DNA of 13,919 bases, taken from NCBI GenBank assembly GCA_945897765.1, contig CAMDGP010000030.1, forward strand, positions 1 through 13,919, written 5' to 3'. Below are positions 1-6,269 of the stretch, one piece after another. The notes beneath the pieces were generated by a model. It was not told where the DNA came from. It worked only from the letters and a program-made list of their open reading frames with translations, and searched no databases. This stretch comes from Chitinophaga pinensis. GTDB taxonomy: Bacteria; Bacteroidota; Bacteroidia; Flavobacteriales_D; Crocinitomicaceae. The number at the start of each line of letters is the position of its first letter. Positions within the stretch are counted from its first letter, which is position 1. The position numbers and the translations under genes were made by a program.

Positions 1-2
1 GG

Positions 3-152
3 CACCCGATTGAATTCGATTTGAAAAACAATCTATTGATTTTTAGACGCAATTCGAGTTTTCGGTCTGAACAAAATCTTGAATTAATGGTAACTGATTT
101 TTGCGGAAATACCACATTTTGGTGTGCCAATTTGTGTTTGAGTGAACTCTAA
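3..152 (+). CDS. 3' end of a gene, possibly C-terminal Ig-like domain of an M23-type peptidase
   Basis: An open frame enters from the left edge and stops with TAA at 150-152, giving 49 residues. The visible end contains two beta-strand-like stretches and the motif VTDFCGNTTFW. A D-x-x-GNT turn followed by a last strand is typical of bacterial Ig-like domains. It also resembles the extreme C-terminus of large Bacteroidota M23 metallopeptidases, where similar strands follow the peptidase part; that assignment comes from memory and is weak. The stop lies only 6 bp from the convergent tsaB stop, with a T-rich stretch between them. The other two + frames are closed early. I am fairly sure it is coding and unsure of the family. 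Confidence 0.55.
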   Translation, partial: HPIEFDLKNNLLIFRRNSSFRSEQNLELMVTDFCGNTTFWCANLCLSEL

Positions 153-158
153 TTTTTT

Positions 159-827
159 TTATTTCCCTCCGCCAGCTAAGAATTCTTTTAAGTATAAAGG
201 TGTGAAATAAGCAACGTCCTCAAATTCCTTTTGATTGAATTTTTCATAAGCCATGTCCACTTGACCTTTTGCAGATAAATGAATAGATGAATCAAAAGTT
301 GCATTTCGATTTCCCCATTGATTGCTCATTTTTTCTGCTCCATCACCAAAATATACAAAAGGTTCAAAATTATCATAACTTGTCTCATCCAAAATATCCG
401 CAGACAAAGGTTTAATTGTATAGAAAGAAGAATTAAAAATTTCACAATAAACTTCATTTCTTCGTGCATCTAACATTGGAACTAAAGTAGAATTTGGATG
501 TTGTTGTTTTCCGATAAACGCTAATACTTCTAGTGTTGAAACCGAAATCAATGGAATCGAAAGCGCAAAGCATAAACCTTTTGCCGTTGATAATCCAATT
601 CTTAATCCTGTATAAGAACCTGGGCCAGATGAAAATGAAACAGCAGCTAATTGATTTGGTAATAAATTATTTTTTGCAAGAATTTCCTCAATAAAAACAG
701 TTAAATATTCACCATGGATAAAATTTTCAGCATCATTTTCAATGCAATCTAGTAACTGTCCATTTTTTGACAAAGCAACGGAACACATTTTGGTGCAAGT
801 TTCAATGTGAAGTAGAAAATGGTTCAT
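159..827 (-). CDS. tsaB: tRNA threonylcarbamoyladenosine biosynthesis protein TsaB
   Basis: TsaB is the non-catalytic partner of TsaD (with TsaE) in making N6-threonylcarbamoyl-adenosine at position 37 of ANN-decoding tRNAs, in the cytoplasm. The 222 residues match the family's usual length. The N-terminal ASKHA-fold strand is HIETCTKMCSVAL (about 7-19). The signature SSGPGSYTGLRIG (66-78) is followed by the AKGL helix and IPLISVSTLEVLA (91-103). A second conserved strand, MLDARRNEVYCEI, lies at 118-130. The ATG at 825-827 overlaps the stop of the upstream response regulator as ATGA, so translation is probably coupled and the two form an operon. Identity is very secure; the link to the regulator is positional only. 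Confidence 0.95.
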   Translation of the reverse strand: MNHFLLHIETCTKMCSVALSKNGQLLDCIENDAENFIHGEYLTVFIEEILAKNNLLPNQLAAVSFSSGPGSYTGLRIGLSTAKGLCFALSIPLISVSTLEVLAFIGKQQHPNSTLVPMLDARRNEVYCEIFNSSFYTIKPLSADILDETSYDNFEPFVYFGDGAEKMSNQWGNRNATFDSSIHLSAKGQVDMAYEKFNQKEFEDVAYFTPLYLKEFLAGGGK

Positions 828-1513
828 TGTTTTATTTCAAATTTAAATCCAACGCCATGAATATTTGAAATTTTAATTGTTGCTTCAAGACTAAGGTATT
901 TTCTTAATTTAGTAATAAACACGTCAAAACTTCGTCCAACAAAATAATCATCTTGTCCCCAAACAGCGTTTAAAATTACTTCACGAGGCACCACCTGATT
1001 TTTGAATTTATAAAGTACTTTTAAAATGTGAGCTTCTTTTTTTGTGAGTGTTTTGAGATGATCGCCATTTTTCAACGTATAGTTTTCCACGTCAAAAAGG
1101 TAGATTCCTAAGTGAATCAATTTTTCTTCTTCAGTTTCTACTTTGATATTTACACGTTTCAATAAGGCTTTGATTCGCAATTGTAATTCTTCTACGCTAA
1201 AGGGTTTTGTCAGATAATCGTCACCGCCAGAATTAAAACCTTGTACTTTATCTTCCGTCATTGATTTTGCTGTCAAAAAAAGTATAGGAATTTCGGAATT
1301 CATCCTCCGAATATCTTTTGCCAAAGTAAAGCCATCTTTTTTTGGCATCATAACATCTAAAATACACAAATGATAATCTTCGGAATTGAATCTTTGTAAA
1401 GCTTCAACACCGTCACAACATAAACTAACGGTGTATCCATCAGATTTTAATTGATCGGAAATAACTAATCCTAAATTGATATCATCTTCCGCAAGTAGCA
1501 CTTTAATTTTCAT
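824..1513 (-). CDS. OmpR/PhoB-family response regulator (RprY-like), no adjacent kinase
   Basis: A 229-residue two-domain transcription factor. The receiver domain (about 3-118) has the acidic pocket E9/D10/D11, phospho-acceptor D53 within LDVMMPKKDG, T81 and K103 (TKPF). A winged-helix DNA-binding domain (about 130-227) carries the typical end motif SFDVFITKLRKYL...NIHGVGFKF. The opening KVLLAEDDINLG resembles Bacteroidota RprY regulators, an assignment by recognition. A histidine kinase is expected to phosphorylate D53, but none lies on either side, so its partner must be elsewhere. The gene is first in an operon with tsaB (4-bp overlap). About 45 bp upstream there is a near match to the -7 box, GATATTTG at 1556-1563 (minus), too weak to call. 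Confidence 0.93.
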   Translation of the reverse strand: MKIKVLLAEDDINLGLVISDQLKSDGYTVSLCCDGVEALQRFNSEDYHLCILDVMMPKKDGFTLAKDIRRMNSEIPILFLTAKSMTEDKVQGFNSGGDDYLTKPFSVEELQLRIKALLKRVNIKVETEEEKLIHLGIYLFDVENYTLKNGDHLKTLTKKEAHILKVLYKFKNQVVPREVILNAVWGQDDYFVGRSFDVFITKLRKYLSLEATIKISNIHGVGFKFEIKQ

Positions 1514-1662
1514 GGATTGAGTAGTTGTTTAAATGTTAAAACTATAAACACTTTTCAAATATCTTTAATTATTTTTTAATGTCGGATAAATTTTATGAGT
1601 AGTTAGTTATGATTTCGTGATTTTTATTTTTTTACTTATGTTTTCTTGTACATGAAACGTAT

Positions 1663-1722
1663 AAAAACACCGAGAGCCTTGAACAATGTCCAAAGCTCCC
1701 GGCAATCAACCTAACCTACTAC
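1663..1722 (-). ncRNA. Candidate ~60-nt small RNA or attenuated leader
   Basis: Read on the minus strand, an exact -7 box (TAATTTTG) is followed by about 20 nt containing doubled short words (GCAGCAGTAGTA, then GGTTAGGTT). Next comes a 12-bp stem with a 9-nt loop and a U5 tract. The right arm (1691-1702) and left arm (1670-1681) pair fully on the minus strand using two G-U wobbles. On the + strand the same positions would be A-C mismatches, which fixes the orientation. No gene starts directly after the hairpin; the nearest, the response regulator, begins about 150 nt further on. So this is either a free-standing short RNA or a terminated leader of the regulator-tsaB operon. No -33 TTG is obvious, and I do not recognise an Rfam family. 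Confidence 0.45.
1670..1702 (-). terminator. Intrinsic terminator hairpin of the candidate small RNA
   Basis: The minus-strand stem CCGGGAGCTTTG / CAAGGCTCTCGG has 12 pairs including two G-U, with a 9-nt loop at 1682-1690. The downstream U-rich tail UGUUUUUAUA lies at 1660-1669. This is a textbook shape for Rho-independent termination on that strand only. Confidence 0.65.
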
Positions 1723-1727
1723 TGCTG

Positions 1728-1735
1728 CAAAATTA
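1728..1735 (-). promoter_or_regulatory. Candidate -7 box (TAATTTTG) of the small RNA
   Basis: The complement of CAAAATTA reads TAATTTTG, an exact match to the Bacteroidota sigma-ABfr -7 consensus TAnnTTTG. It sits about 25 bp before the terminator stem. No clear -33 TTG lies 17-23 bp upstream in this AT-rich stretch, so the match could be chance. Confidence 0.45.
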
Positions 1736-1895
1736 TATATAAAACCTACATGATTATATTAATTTTGATTTTTTTTATTAAACGAGGGGTATTCCTTTTG
1801 AATAAGATTGAAAGAGCTTTCTTGATTTTTTAAAGAATCTTTTTTTGATTTTTAAATTTAATCTTAATTTATGTCTGACTTAGGGTTGAAAATTA

Positions 1896-1981
1896 TTTAT
1901 ATTTTGATAATTCACATTTATGTTTTCGGTTTACAAATTTCAAAATAGAGTAAATCAAAAATTGAATTTATATTTTGATAA
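1896..1981 (+). repeat. Two copies of a 15-bp direct repeat upstream of the + strand regulator
   Basis: TTTATATTTTGATAA occurs at 1896-1910 and again at 1967-1981, a 71-bp period, ending 73 bp before the response regulator start. Tandem identical sites upstream of a PhoB-type regulator could be autoregulatory binding sites. The words are very AT-rich, so the chance level is not negligible. Confidence 0.4.
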
Positions 1982-2006
1982 AAGATAATTCCTTTCTCAT
2001 TCTAGC

Positions 2007-2014
2007 TAGATTTG
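2007..2014 (+). promoter_or_regulatory. Candidate -7 box (TAGATTTG) of the + strand response regulator
   Basis: An exact TAnnTTTG match lies 39 bp before the ATG at 2054. It would give a 5' untranslated region of roughly 30 nt. No convincing -33 TTG is seen at the expected distance. Confidence 0.45.
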
Positions 2015-2053
2015 GATAGAAAGAATTAACTTTACTTTAATAAACGTAATTAA

Positions 2054-2722
2054 ATGGCAACAATATTAATCGTTGACGATGACGAAGACATTCGTGAAAT
2101 ACTCAAGTATAACCTAGAAAAAGAAAATCATACTGTTAAAACAGTAAGTGATGGTCTGAAATGTTTAGCTGAAGTTAATAAAGACAAGCCTGATTTAATC
2201 TTACTTGACGTAATGATGCCCGGAATGGATGGAATTGAAGTATGTGAGCAACTAAAGTCTTCATCTGAGAACAAAGATATTTTAATTTGTTTTCTAACAG
2301 CCCGAAGTGAAGATTATAGTCAAATCGCGGGACTCGAGTCAGGTGGCGATGATTACGTAACCAAGCCGATTAAACCAAAAGTTTTAGTCAGTAGAATCAA
2401 TGCATTATTGAGAAGAAATGAAACAAGAAAAGCAGTTGATGAAACTAACACCAACGAATTAAGAATTAATCGTGAGAAATACTTGGTGGAAAAGGACGGG
2501 AAAGAAATTCAATTTCCGAAAAAAGAATTTGAATTGTTAGCTCTGTTAGTTTCTAAACCAAATTTTGTTTTTAAAAGAGAATTAATTTTAGAGAAAGTTT
2601 GGGGCACTGAAATTATTGTTGGAGACCGAACCATTGATGTCCACATTCGTAAATTGCGCGAAAAAATTGGTGACCACCATATCACAACAGTTAAAGGTGT
2701 TGGTTATAAATACAACGATTAA
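2054..2722 (+). CDS. PhoB/OmpR-family response regulator, no adjacent kinase
   Basis: A 222-residue two-domain regulator. The receiver domain (about 3-118) has D8/D9/D10, phospho-acceptor D52 in LLDVMMPGMDG, T82 and K104 (TKPI). A winged-helix domain (about 128-221) has the EFELLALL start, the recognition helix region VGDRTIDVHIRKLREKI and the end TTVKGVGYKY. The overall look is that of the PhoB-like regulators common in Bacteroidota. It is divergent from the other regulator across a 540-bp spacer, and again no histidine kinase is next to it. A secreted VWD-domain gene starts 42 bp after its stop with no terminator or promoter visible between them, so the two may be co-transcribed. The target genes cannot be told from sequence. 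Confidence 0.94.
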   Translation: MATILIVDDDEDIREILKYNLEKENHTVKTVSDGLKCLAEVNKDKPDLILLDVMMPGMDGIEVCEQLKSSSENKDILICFLTARSEDYSQIAGLESGGDDYVTKPIKPKVLVSRINALLRRNETRKAVDETNTNELRINREKYLVEKDGKEIQFPKKEFELLALLVSKPNFVFKRELILEKVWGTEIIVGDRTIDVHIRKLREKIGDHHITTVKGVGYKYND

Positions 2723-2764
2723 TTTGGCTCATTTTTTGTCAAAGTGAAATTTAATAATCTCATT

Positions 2765-4429
2765 ATGAAATCACAATTCTACTTTTTAGTTACGTTTCTT
2801 GTATTTAATCTTTCGTTTTTTGCTCAAACAGACGATTCTTTTGCAGGTTTAAGAACTCAATTGCAAAGTTGGGACCCCGTGAGAGGTGAATGGTTAGCAA
2901 ACTCATTTCGTTCGATTTCAAAAGGTGAATCAATTCCAGATCGAACCTTTCCAGAAGAGTTAACTCCCTATGAATTATTAACGATGGTTCCGATGGATAG
3001 AAGAAGAGAATTATTAACAACTGTTCAAACAAATAATCGAAATCCAAGCAATAACACTAGTAACAATTGGGCACCAATTGAAATGATTTTAAATCATAGT
3101 TTATGTGAGCGATTAACTGGAAGAAGTTATGGCGACCCACATCTAAATTCCTTTGATAAAGCAACGTATTCCTTTCAAACAGTTGGTGAATTCGTTTTAT
3201 CAAAATCGAATAAAGGTCATTTTGAAGTTCAAACACGTCAAAAACCACAAAGCGAGAGTTTTTCATTGAATACTGCTGTGGCAATGAATGTTGGTGGTGA
3301 TCGTTTGTGTTATTACGCCGAAGATAAACCAGATTTCAATAATACGACATTTCGATTAGAAGGTCAACCTATTCAACTTCAAGGAAGAACTTATTTTTTG
3401 CCTCATGGTGGAACAATTCGCTTGGAAGGTAGAAACTACATTATTTCTTGGCCAACTGGTGAAACTGTTATATTAGATAGTCGAATGAGCGGAAGTATGC
3501 AATTAGCAAACGTTACTGTTCAAATTTTCGCATGCGATAGAGCTGAATTTGAAGGTCTACTAGGAAATGCAAATGGCGACATGAACGATGATTTTAATTC
3601 GAGAAACAACAACAATAGTTTCCGTCCAGTTTATGCTTCTTTTTCAACTTTTGGTAATCCTACTTTATCGCGCGGTTCAGAAATTGCTGAAAAAGAATAT
3701 TTGGCATTTTTAGCAAAAGATTTCGCTGAAGAATGGCGCGTAAATGACTTGACAACCTTATTCGATTATGGAATGGGACGATCAACGCTTTCTTACACCG
3801 ATCGATCATTTCCGAGAGTTCATTACACGTTGAATGACTTAGACATGGGACGTCAAACAAATGCTCGTCGTCGTTGCGAACAGATGGGGATTACTCCAGA
3901 AGAAATGCGCGGTTGTATTTTTGACAATGGCTTCTTAGATATTACGCCAAATCCAATCCCAACACCAACAAATCCAGCTCGTGGTAGAATTTTACACGAT
4001 ATTAAAAAACCTGCTCTTAACACAAATAATAGAACATTTGGTGAAGGTGGACTTTTGAGTAGTGCTCCACGTGAATCAAACCCTGATGGAACAATAAAAG
4101 ATTTTAATCCACAAATTAAAGAACCAATTAGAGGAAACGATTTTGAACCTGTCAATAAAGTTGATGGTGGAAATGATGGAATTCAAAGCGAATCGAATGG
4201 TTCTGTTCCAGATAAAAAACCAGAAATAAACTCAGATTTCGAGCGTGAGAAACCAAATTCATCAACTCCAATAAAAAATGAGAAGCCTGTAATTAATTCG
4301 AAACCAATATTTTCTTCCCCTGTAAATAAACCATCAACTTCACCTTCTAAACCAGCACCTAACCCGTCTAAACCAGCAGTTTCTCCAGCGAAACCATCAA
4401 TTGGTGGAAAGAACCCTGGAAAAGGTTAG
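2765..4429 (+). CDS. Secreted von Willebrand factor type D (VWD) domain protein
   Basis: I chose the ATG at 2765 over an in-frame GTG at 2744 because it directly begins a signal peptide (MKSQFYFLVTFLVFN..., cleavage likely after SFFA, residue 20). The 554-residue product has a ~100-residue N-terminal part with no recognised domain. A VWD domain follows (about 122-285), with the hallmark GDPHLNSFD...YSFQTVGEFVL at its start and GLLGNANGDMNDDF at its end. Downstream, CEQMGITPEEMRGCIFDNGF (371-390) matches the C-x-x-x-GI-...-C-x-x-D motif that often trails VWD domains in bacterial proteins. The last ~150 residues are Pro/Ser/Lys/Asn-rich with an irregular SKPxP repeat, probably a disordered linker or wall-contacting tail. 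No T9SS sorting domain is visible. VWD domains mediate adhesion or assembly in animals; the role here is unknown. Confidence 0.85.
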   Translation: MKSQFYFLVTFLVFNLSFFAQTDDSFAGLRTQLQSWDPVRGEWLANSFRSISKGESIPDRTFPEELTPYELLTMVPMDRRRELLTTVQTNNRNPSNNTSNNWAPIEMILNHSLCERLTGRSYGDPHLNSFDKATYSFQTVGEFVLSKSNKGHFEVQTRQKPQSESFSLNTAVAMNVGGDRLCYYAEDKPDFNNTTFRLEGQPIQLQGRTYFLPHGGTIRLEGRNYIISWPTGETVILDSRMSGSMQLANVTVQIFACDRAEFEGLLGNANGDMNDDFNSRNNNNSFRPVYASFSTFGNPTLSRGSEIAEKEYLAFLAKDFAEEWRVNDLTTLFDYGMGRSTLSYTDRSFPRVHYTLNDLDMGRQTNARRRCEQMGITPEEMRGCIFDNGFLDITPNPIPTPTNPARGRILHDIKKPALNTNNRTFGEGGLLSSAPRESNPDGTIKDFNPQIKEPIRGNDFEPVNKVDGGNDGIQSESNGSVPDKKPEINSDFEREKPNSSTPIKNEKPVINSKPIFSSPVNKPSTSPSKPAPNPSKPAVSPAKPSIGGKNPGKG

Positions 4430-4568
4430 TGCAAGTGAATATTTTTTGCAGTTTGAAAACTAAATTAATTGAGAATACGCTTTCGTACAACTAAAAAATA
4501 ATACAACTGTAGTTCATAACCGAAAAAAAATCTCAATTTGAGCAATTATTAATTTTGCCTTTCTTTTT

Positions 4569-4785
4569 CCTTGATACAAAAGAAACAAAAAATCAAGGCT
4601 CTGAATTTCTTTTTGTTCGCAAATATTTGTTCTATAATTATTTACAACTCGTAGCGAACAATTTTATCTCCTTTCTGAAACTGGATTTTGGCGTCAGTCT
4701 GCTGACTGATTACAGAAATCCTTAAAATAAACCAGTTTCAGTTCAGTAGCTAAAACCATGAAATTCAAGGCCAATAATTGTTCGC
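4569..4785. repeat. Nested inverted-repeat element, probably a dispersed intergenic repeat
   Basis: Four perfect inverted pairs lie in 217 bp: CCTTGAT/ATCAAGG (4569-4575, 4592-4598), GCGAACAATT/AATTGTTCGC (4654-4663, 4776-4785), CTGAAACTGG/CCAGTTTCAG (4675-4684, 4732-4741) and TCAGTC/GACTGA (4694-4699, 4704-4709, loop TGCT). The last three are nested and would fold into one long cruciform or RNA stem. A further TTGTTCGC at 4613-4620 can compete for the GCGAACAA arm, giving an alternative fold. The ending AATTCAAGGCC (4762-4772) echoes AATCAAGGC near the start. It resembles 'CCTTGAT...AAACAAAAAATCAAGG' intergenic repeats I recall from Bacteroidota genomes; that recollection is unverified. Confidence 0.6.
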
Positions 4786-4937
4786 CTATCAATCACTAAA
4801 TAGTTCTCACTTCGAATAAATCCTTAAGTTTAAATATTCAAGTATTTTACTGGTACTATTGCGGATACACAAATTAATAAAAAAGATAAGGCATTAAAGA
4901 TGAAGTTGCAAAAAAAATGTTCACGAACTGATAATTG

Positions 4938-4945
4938 TAATTTTG
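4938..4945 (+). promoter_or_regulatory. Candidate -7 box (TAATTTTG) of the VanZ-like gene
   Basis: An exact TAnnTTTG match lies 64 bp upstream of the start at 5010, giving a likely 5' untranslated region of about 55-60 nt. No TTG sits at the ideal -33 spacing; the nearest (4906-4908) is 29 bp away. Confidence 0.45.
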
Positions 4946-5009
4946 TCAAATTGAATCTAGTGAACTCCGTTTTAAAAGGAAACATCAAACAAATTATTAA
5001 TTTCGCTCA

Positions 5010-5372
5010 ATGAAATTATGGGATAAAAACCTTCTAAAAATAGCTTTGATTTGTGTAATTATTGGAATTACAATATTGAGTTTGATGCCCCCAAAGTCTG
5101 GGATTGAATTGGGTGAACATGATAAAATTAATCATTTTATTGCCTACACGATTTTTAGTTTGAATGCCGGAATGTTATTGGATAATTTCAGAAAACACTT
5201 ATTTTTTTTACCATTATTGATACTTTATGGTTTACTAATGGAATATTGCCAAGGTTTCGTTCCTGGTAGAGAACCTTCTTGGTTGGATGCACTTGCGAAT
5301 ACAACAGGTGTAATGATTGGCTTTATTTTAGCCTTGATTTACAGAAGGTTAAATCTAAATTTATTTAAATAA
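5010..5372 (+). CDS. VanZ-like family small membrane protein
   Basis: A 120-residue protein with four predicted membrane segments (about 9-26, 42-58, 63-80 and 97-113). The VanZ pattern is present: DKINHFIAY (38-46), an acidic/glutamine pair LMEYCQ (E78, Q81), then R87 and WLDALANTTGVMIG (91-104) with D93, N97 and G100. VanZ itself gives low-level teicoplanin resistance in Tn1546, but most small chromosomal homologues in Bacteroidota have no known role, so no resistance function is implied. It stands alone, with its own candidate promoter upstream and no co-directional neighbour. The ATG follows the A-rich, SD-less leader typical of the phylum. Confidence 0.85.
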   Translation: MKLWDKNLLKIALICVIIGITILSLMPPKSGIELGEHDKINHFIAYTIFSLNAGMLLDNFRKHLFFLPLLILYGLLMEYCQGFVPGREPSWLDALANTTGVMIGFILALIYRRLNLNLFK

Positions 5373-5672
5373 TATTGATTTCAGAAACTTCTCGATATTT
5401 TAAACTTCAAACGCTTTATCAAGAGAACTATAGATTTCTCAATCATAAATACGAAAAGCATCCAAGCTCGTAAATATTAAATTTGAACATATTCCATTAT
5501 TTGACAACCATTTTAGTAGTCCCAAGGGCAGCTACCTGTCAATTGAACAATATCAAAACCTGAGATAAATTCTATAATAAAAATGGCAATTAGGACTAGA
5601 AATATCCCTAAAATTAAAGGATTTCTTGAAATAAAATCAAGAATAACCGGTGCCAAGAAAAGAAACTATTTT
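5373..5672. other. 300-bp convergent spacer between the VanZ-like gene and the methyltransferase
   Basis: Bases 5373-5512 are AT-rich with no gene or convincing terminator; a 5-bp pair GAGAA/TTCTC around 5421-5440 is too weak. Bases 5513-5656 hold a possible small minus-strand membrane ORF, listed separately. Confidence 0.5.
5513..5656 (-). CDS. Possible small single-span membrane protein (TTG start)
   Basis: Directly after the methyltransferase stop on the same strand, a 47-codon frame runs from TTG at 5654-5656 to TAA at 5513-5515. It encodes a short N-terminus (MAPVILDFISRNP) and one strong hydrophobic segment (LILGIFLVLIAIFIIEF, about residues 14-30). The polar tail GFDIVQLTGSCPWDY ends it. 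The in-frame stop upstream (5666-5668) rules out a longer protein, and there is no ATG. The hydrophobic profile and polar, Cys/Trp-containing tail look like a real protein rather than a chance frame, and its position suggests operon membership. It could equally be a decayed gene that lost its start. Function unknown. Confidence 0.35.
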   Translation of the reverse strand: MAPVILDFISRNPLILGIFLVLIAIFIIEFISGFDIVQLTGSCPWDY

Positions 5673-6269
5673 TCAAACTAAATTTTTAATTCCTTTTGCA
5701 ATAAAAAACAATTCAGTTCCACTTCGAGGCGCAACTGAGTTATGACAAATCTCCATTTCTATATTTTGAAAGCAAGGTGAAAAATAATTCAAATATTCGT
5801 CTTTATTTCCTCCAAAAGGCGGGCCAGATTCAAATTCACGATTAAAAAGTAAACCAACAAATTTGCCATTTGGTTTCAATAATTCACTTGCTTTTTGAAC
5901 GTATTCCGCTCGTAAAACAGGGTCGATTGCACAGAAAAGTGTTTGCTCAATGATTAAATCGAATTGTTGGTTCAATTCAAAAAAATCCCCCTGAATAAGC
6001 TGTGATTCTGGAAAATCAGGAACTCTTTTTTTAAGATTTTCAAGTGGCGCTGCAGCTAAATCAATGACTTTTACGTTTTTAAAACCTTTTTTGAACAAGT
6101 ATTCAGCTTCGTGCGCATTACCACAACCAGGGATTAAAATGCTTAAATTTTTATCTGTTAACTGATTAACGTACTCAACAATGGGTTTTGAAGCAGCTCC
6201 CAAATCCCAACCCGCTTGATTATTTTCATAGCGACTCTGCCAATAAGAAGCATCCAATTTATTACTCAT
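5673..6269 (-). CDS. SAM-dependent methyltransferase, thiopurine S-methyltransferase (TPMT) family
   Basis: A 198-residue class I methyltransferase. The TPMT-type start YWQSRYENNQAGWDLGAASKP (about 9-29) is followed by the SAM-binding motif I LIPGCGNAHE (45-54). D70 in VKVIDLA would bind the SAM ribose. GDFFEL (94-99) and the family signature EQTLFCAIDP (108-117) come next, then GKFVGLLFNREFESGPPFGG (135-154) and SGTELFFIAKG near the end. Bacterial relatives methylate thiol, selenium or tellurium compounds or unknown small molecules; the substrate cannot be read here. The start codon shares one base with the stop of the upstream 121-residue gene (TAATG), so the two are translationally coupled. 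Family assignment is firm, substrate unknown. Confidence 0.88.
   Translation of the reverse strand: MSNKLDASYWQSRYENNQAGWDLGAASKPIVEYVNQLTDKNLSILIPGCGNAHEAEYLFKKGFKNVKVIDLAAAPLENLKKRVPDFPESQLIQGDFFELNQQFDLIIEQTLFCAIDPVLRAEYVQKASELLKPNGKFVGLLFNREFESGPPFGGNKDEYLNYFSPCFQNIEMEICHNSVAPRSGTELFFIAKGIKNLV

Larger units (their letters stand above)
1514..2053. other. Divergent intergenic region between two response regulator genes
   Basis: This 540-bp AT-rich spacer has no credible protein gene. It holds the candidate minus-strand small RNA unit (about 1663-1735), a 15-bp direct repeat TTTATATTTTGATAA (1896-1910 and 1967-1981), and a candidate -7 box for the + strand regulator (2007-2014). An imperfect dyad around TGTACA (1642-1657) lies just past the RNA hairpin and could be an operator; this is speculative. 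A 20-codon + strand ATG frame from 1652 overlaps the hairpin and is probably chance. Confidence 0.6.
4430..5009. other. 580-bp intergenic region with a structured repeat and a promoter
   Basis: No protein gene is supported here. Bases about 4560-4785 are packed with nested inverted repeats (separate entry). Bases about 4786-4930 are plain AT-rich sequence in which I see nothing. The last ~70 bp hold an exact -7 box for the VanZ-like gene. I see no good terminator for the VWD gene; a 5-bp pair TGCAA/TTGCA just after its stop is too short. Confidence 0.55.

Noticed and set aside
1642..1657. Imperfect dyad TTTCTTGTACATGAAA as an operator
   Set aside because: One central mismatch pair and a single occurrence; no second site or clear promoter overlap.
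1652..1714. 20-codon + strand ATG frame (MKRIKTPRALNN...) overlapping the intergenic hairpin
   Set aside because: The hairpin pairs perfectly only on the minus strand, the frame has no leader-peptide codon run of note, and no gene follows closely on the + strand.
2744..2764. GTG start adding seven residues to the VWD protein
   Set aside because: The ATG at 2765 begins a well-formed signal peptide; the extra residues would spoil its N-region.
2805..4155. Several minus-strand open frames within the VWD gene
   Set aside because: They are antisense shadows of a gene with clear domain motifs and show no recognisable protein features.
4430..4460. Terminator after the VWD gene (TGCAA/TTGCA)
   Set aside because: A five-pair AT-rich stem with no clean T tract after it.
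5010..5372. Calling the VanZ-like gene a glycopeptide resistance gene
   Set aside because: Only the family pattern is present; there are no vanA-type neighbours, and most such chromosomal homologues have no shown resistance role.
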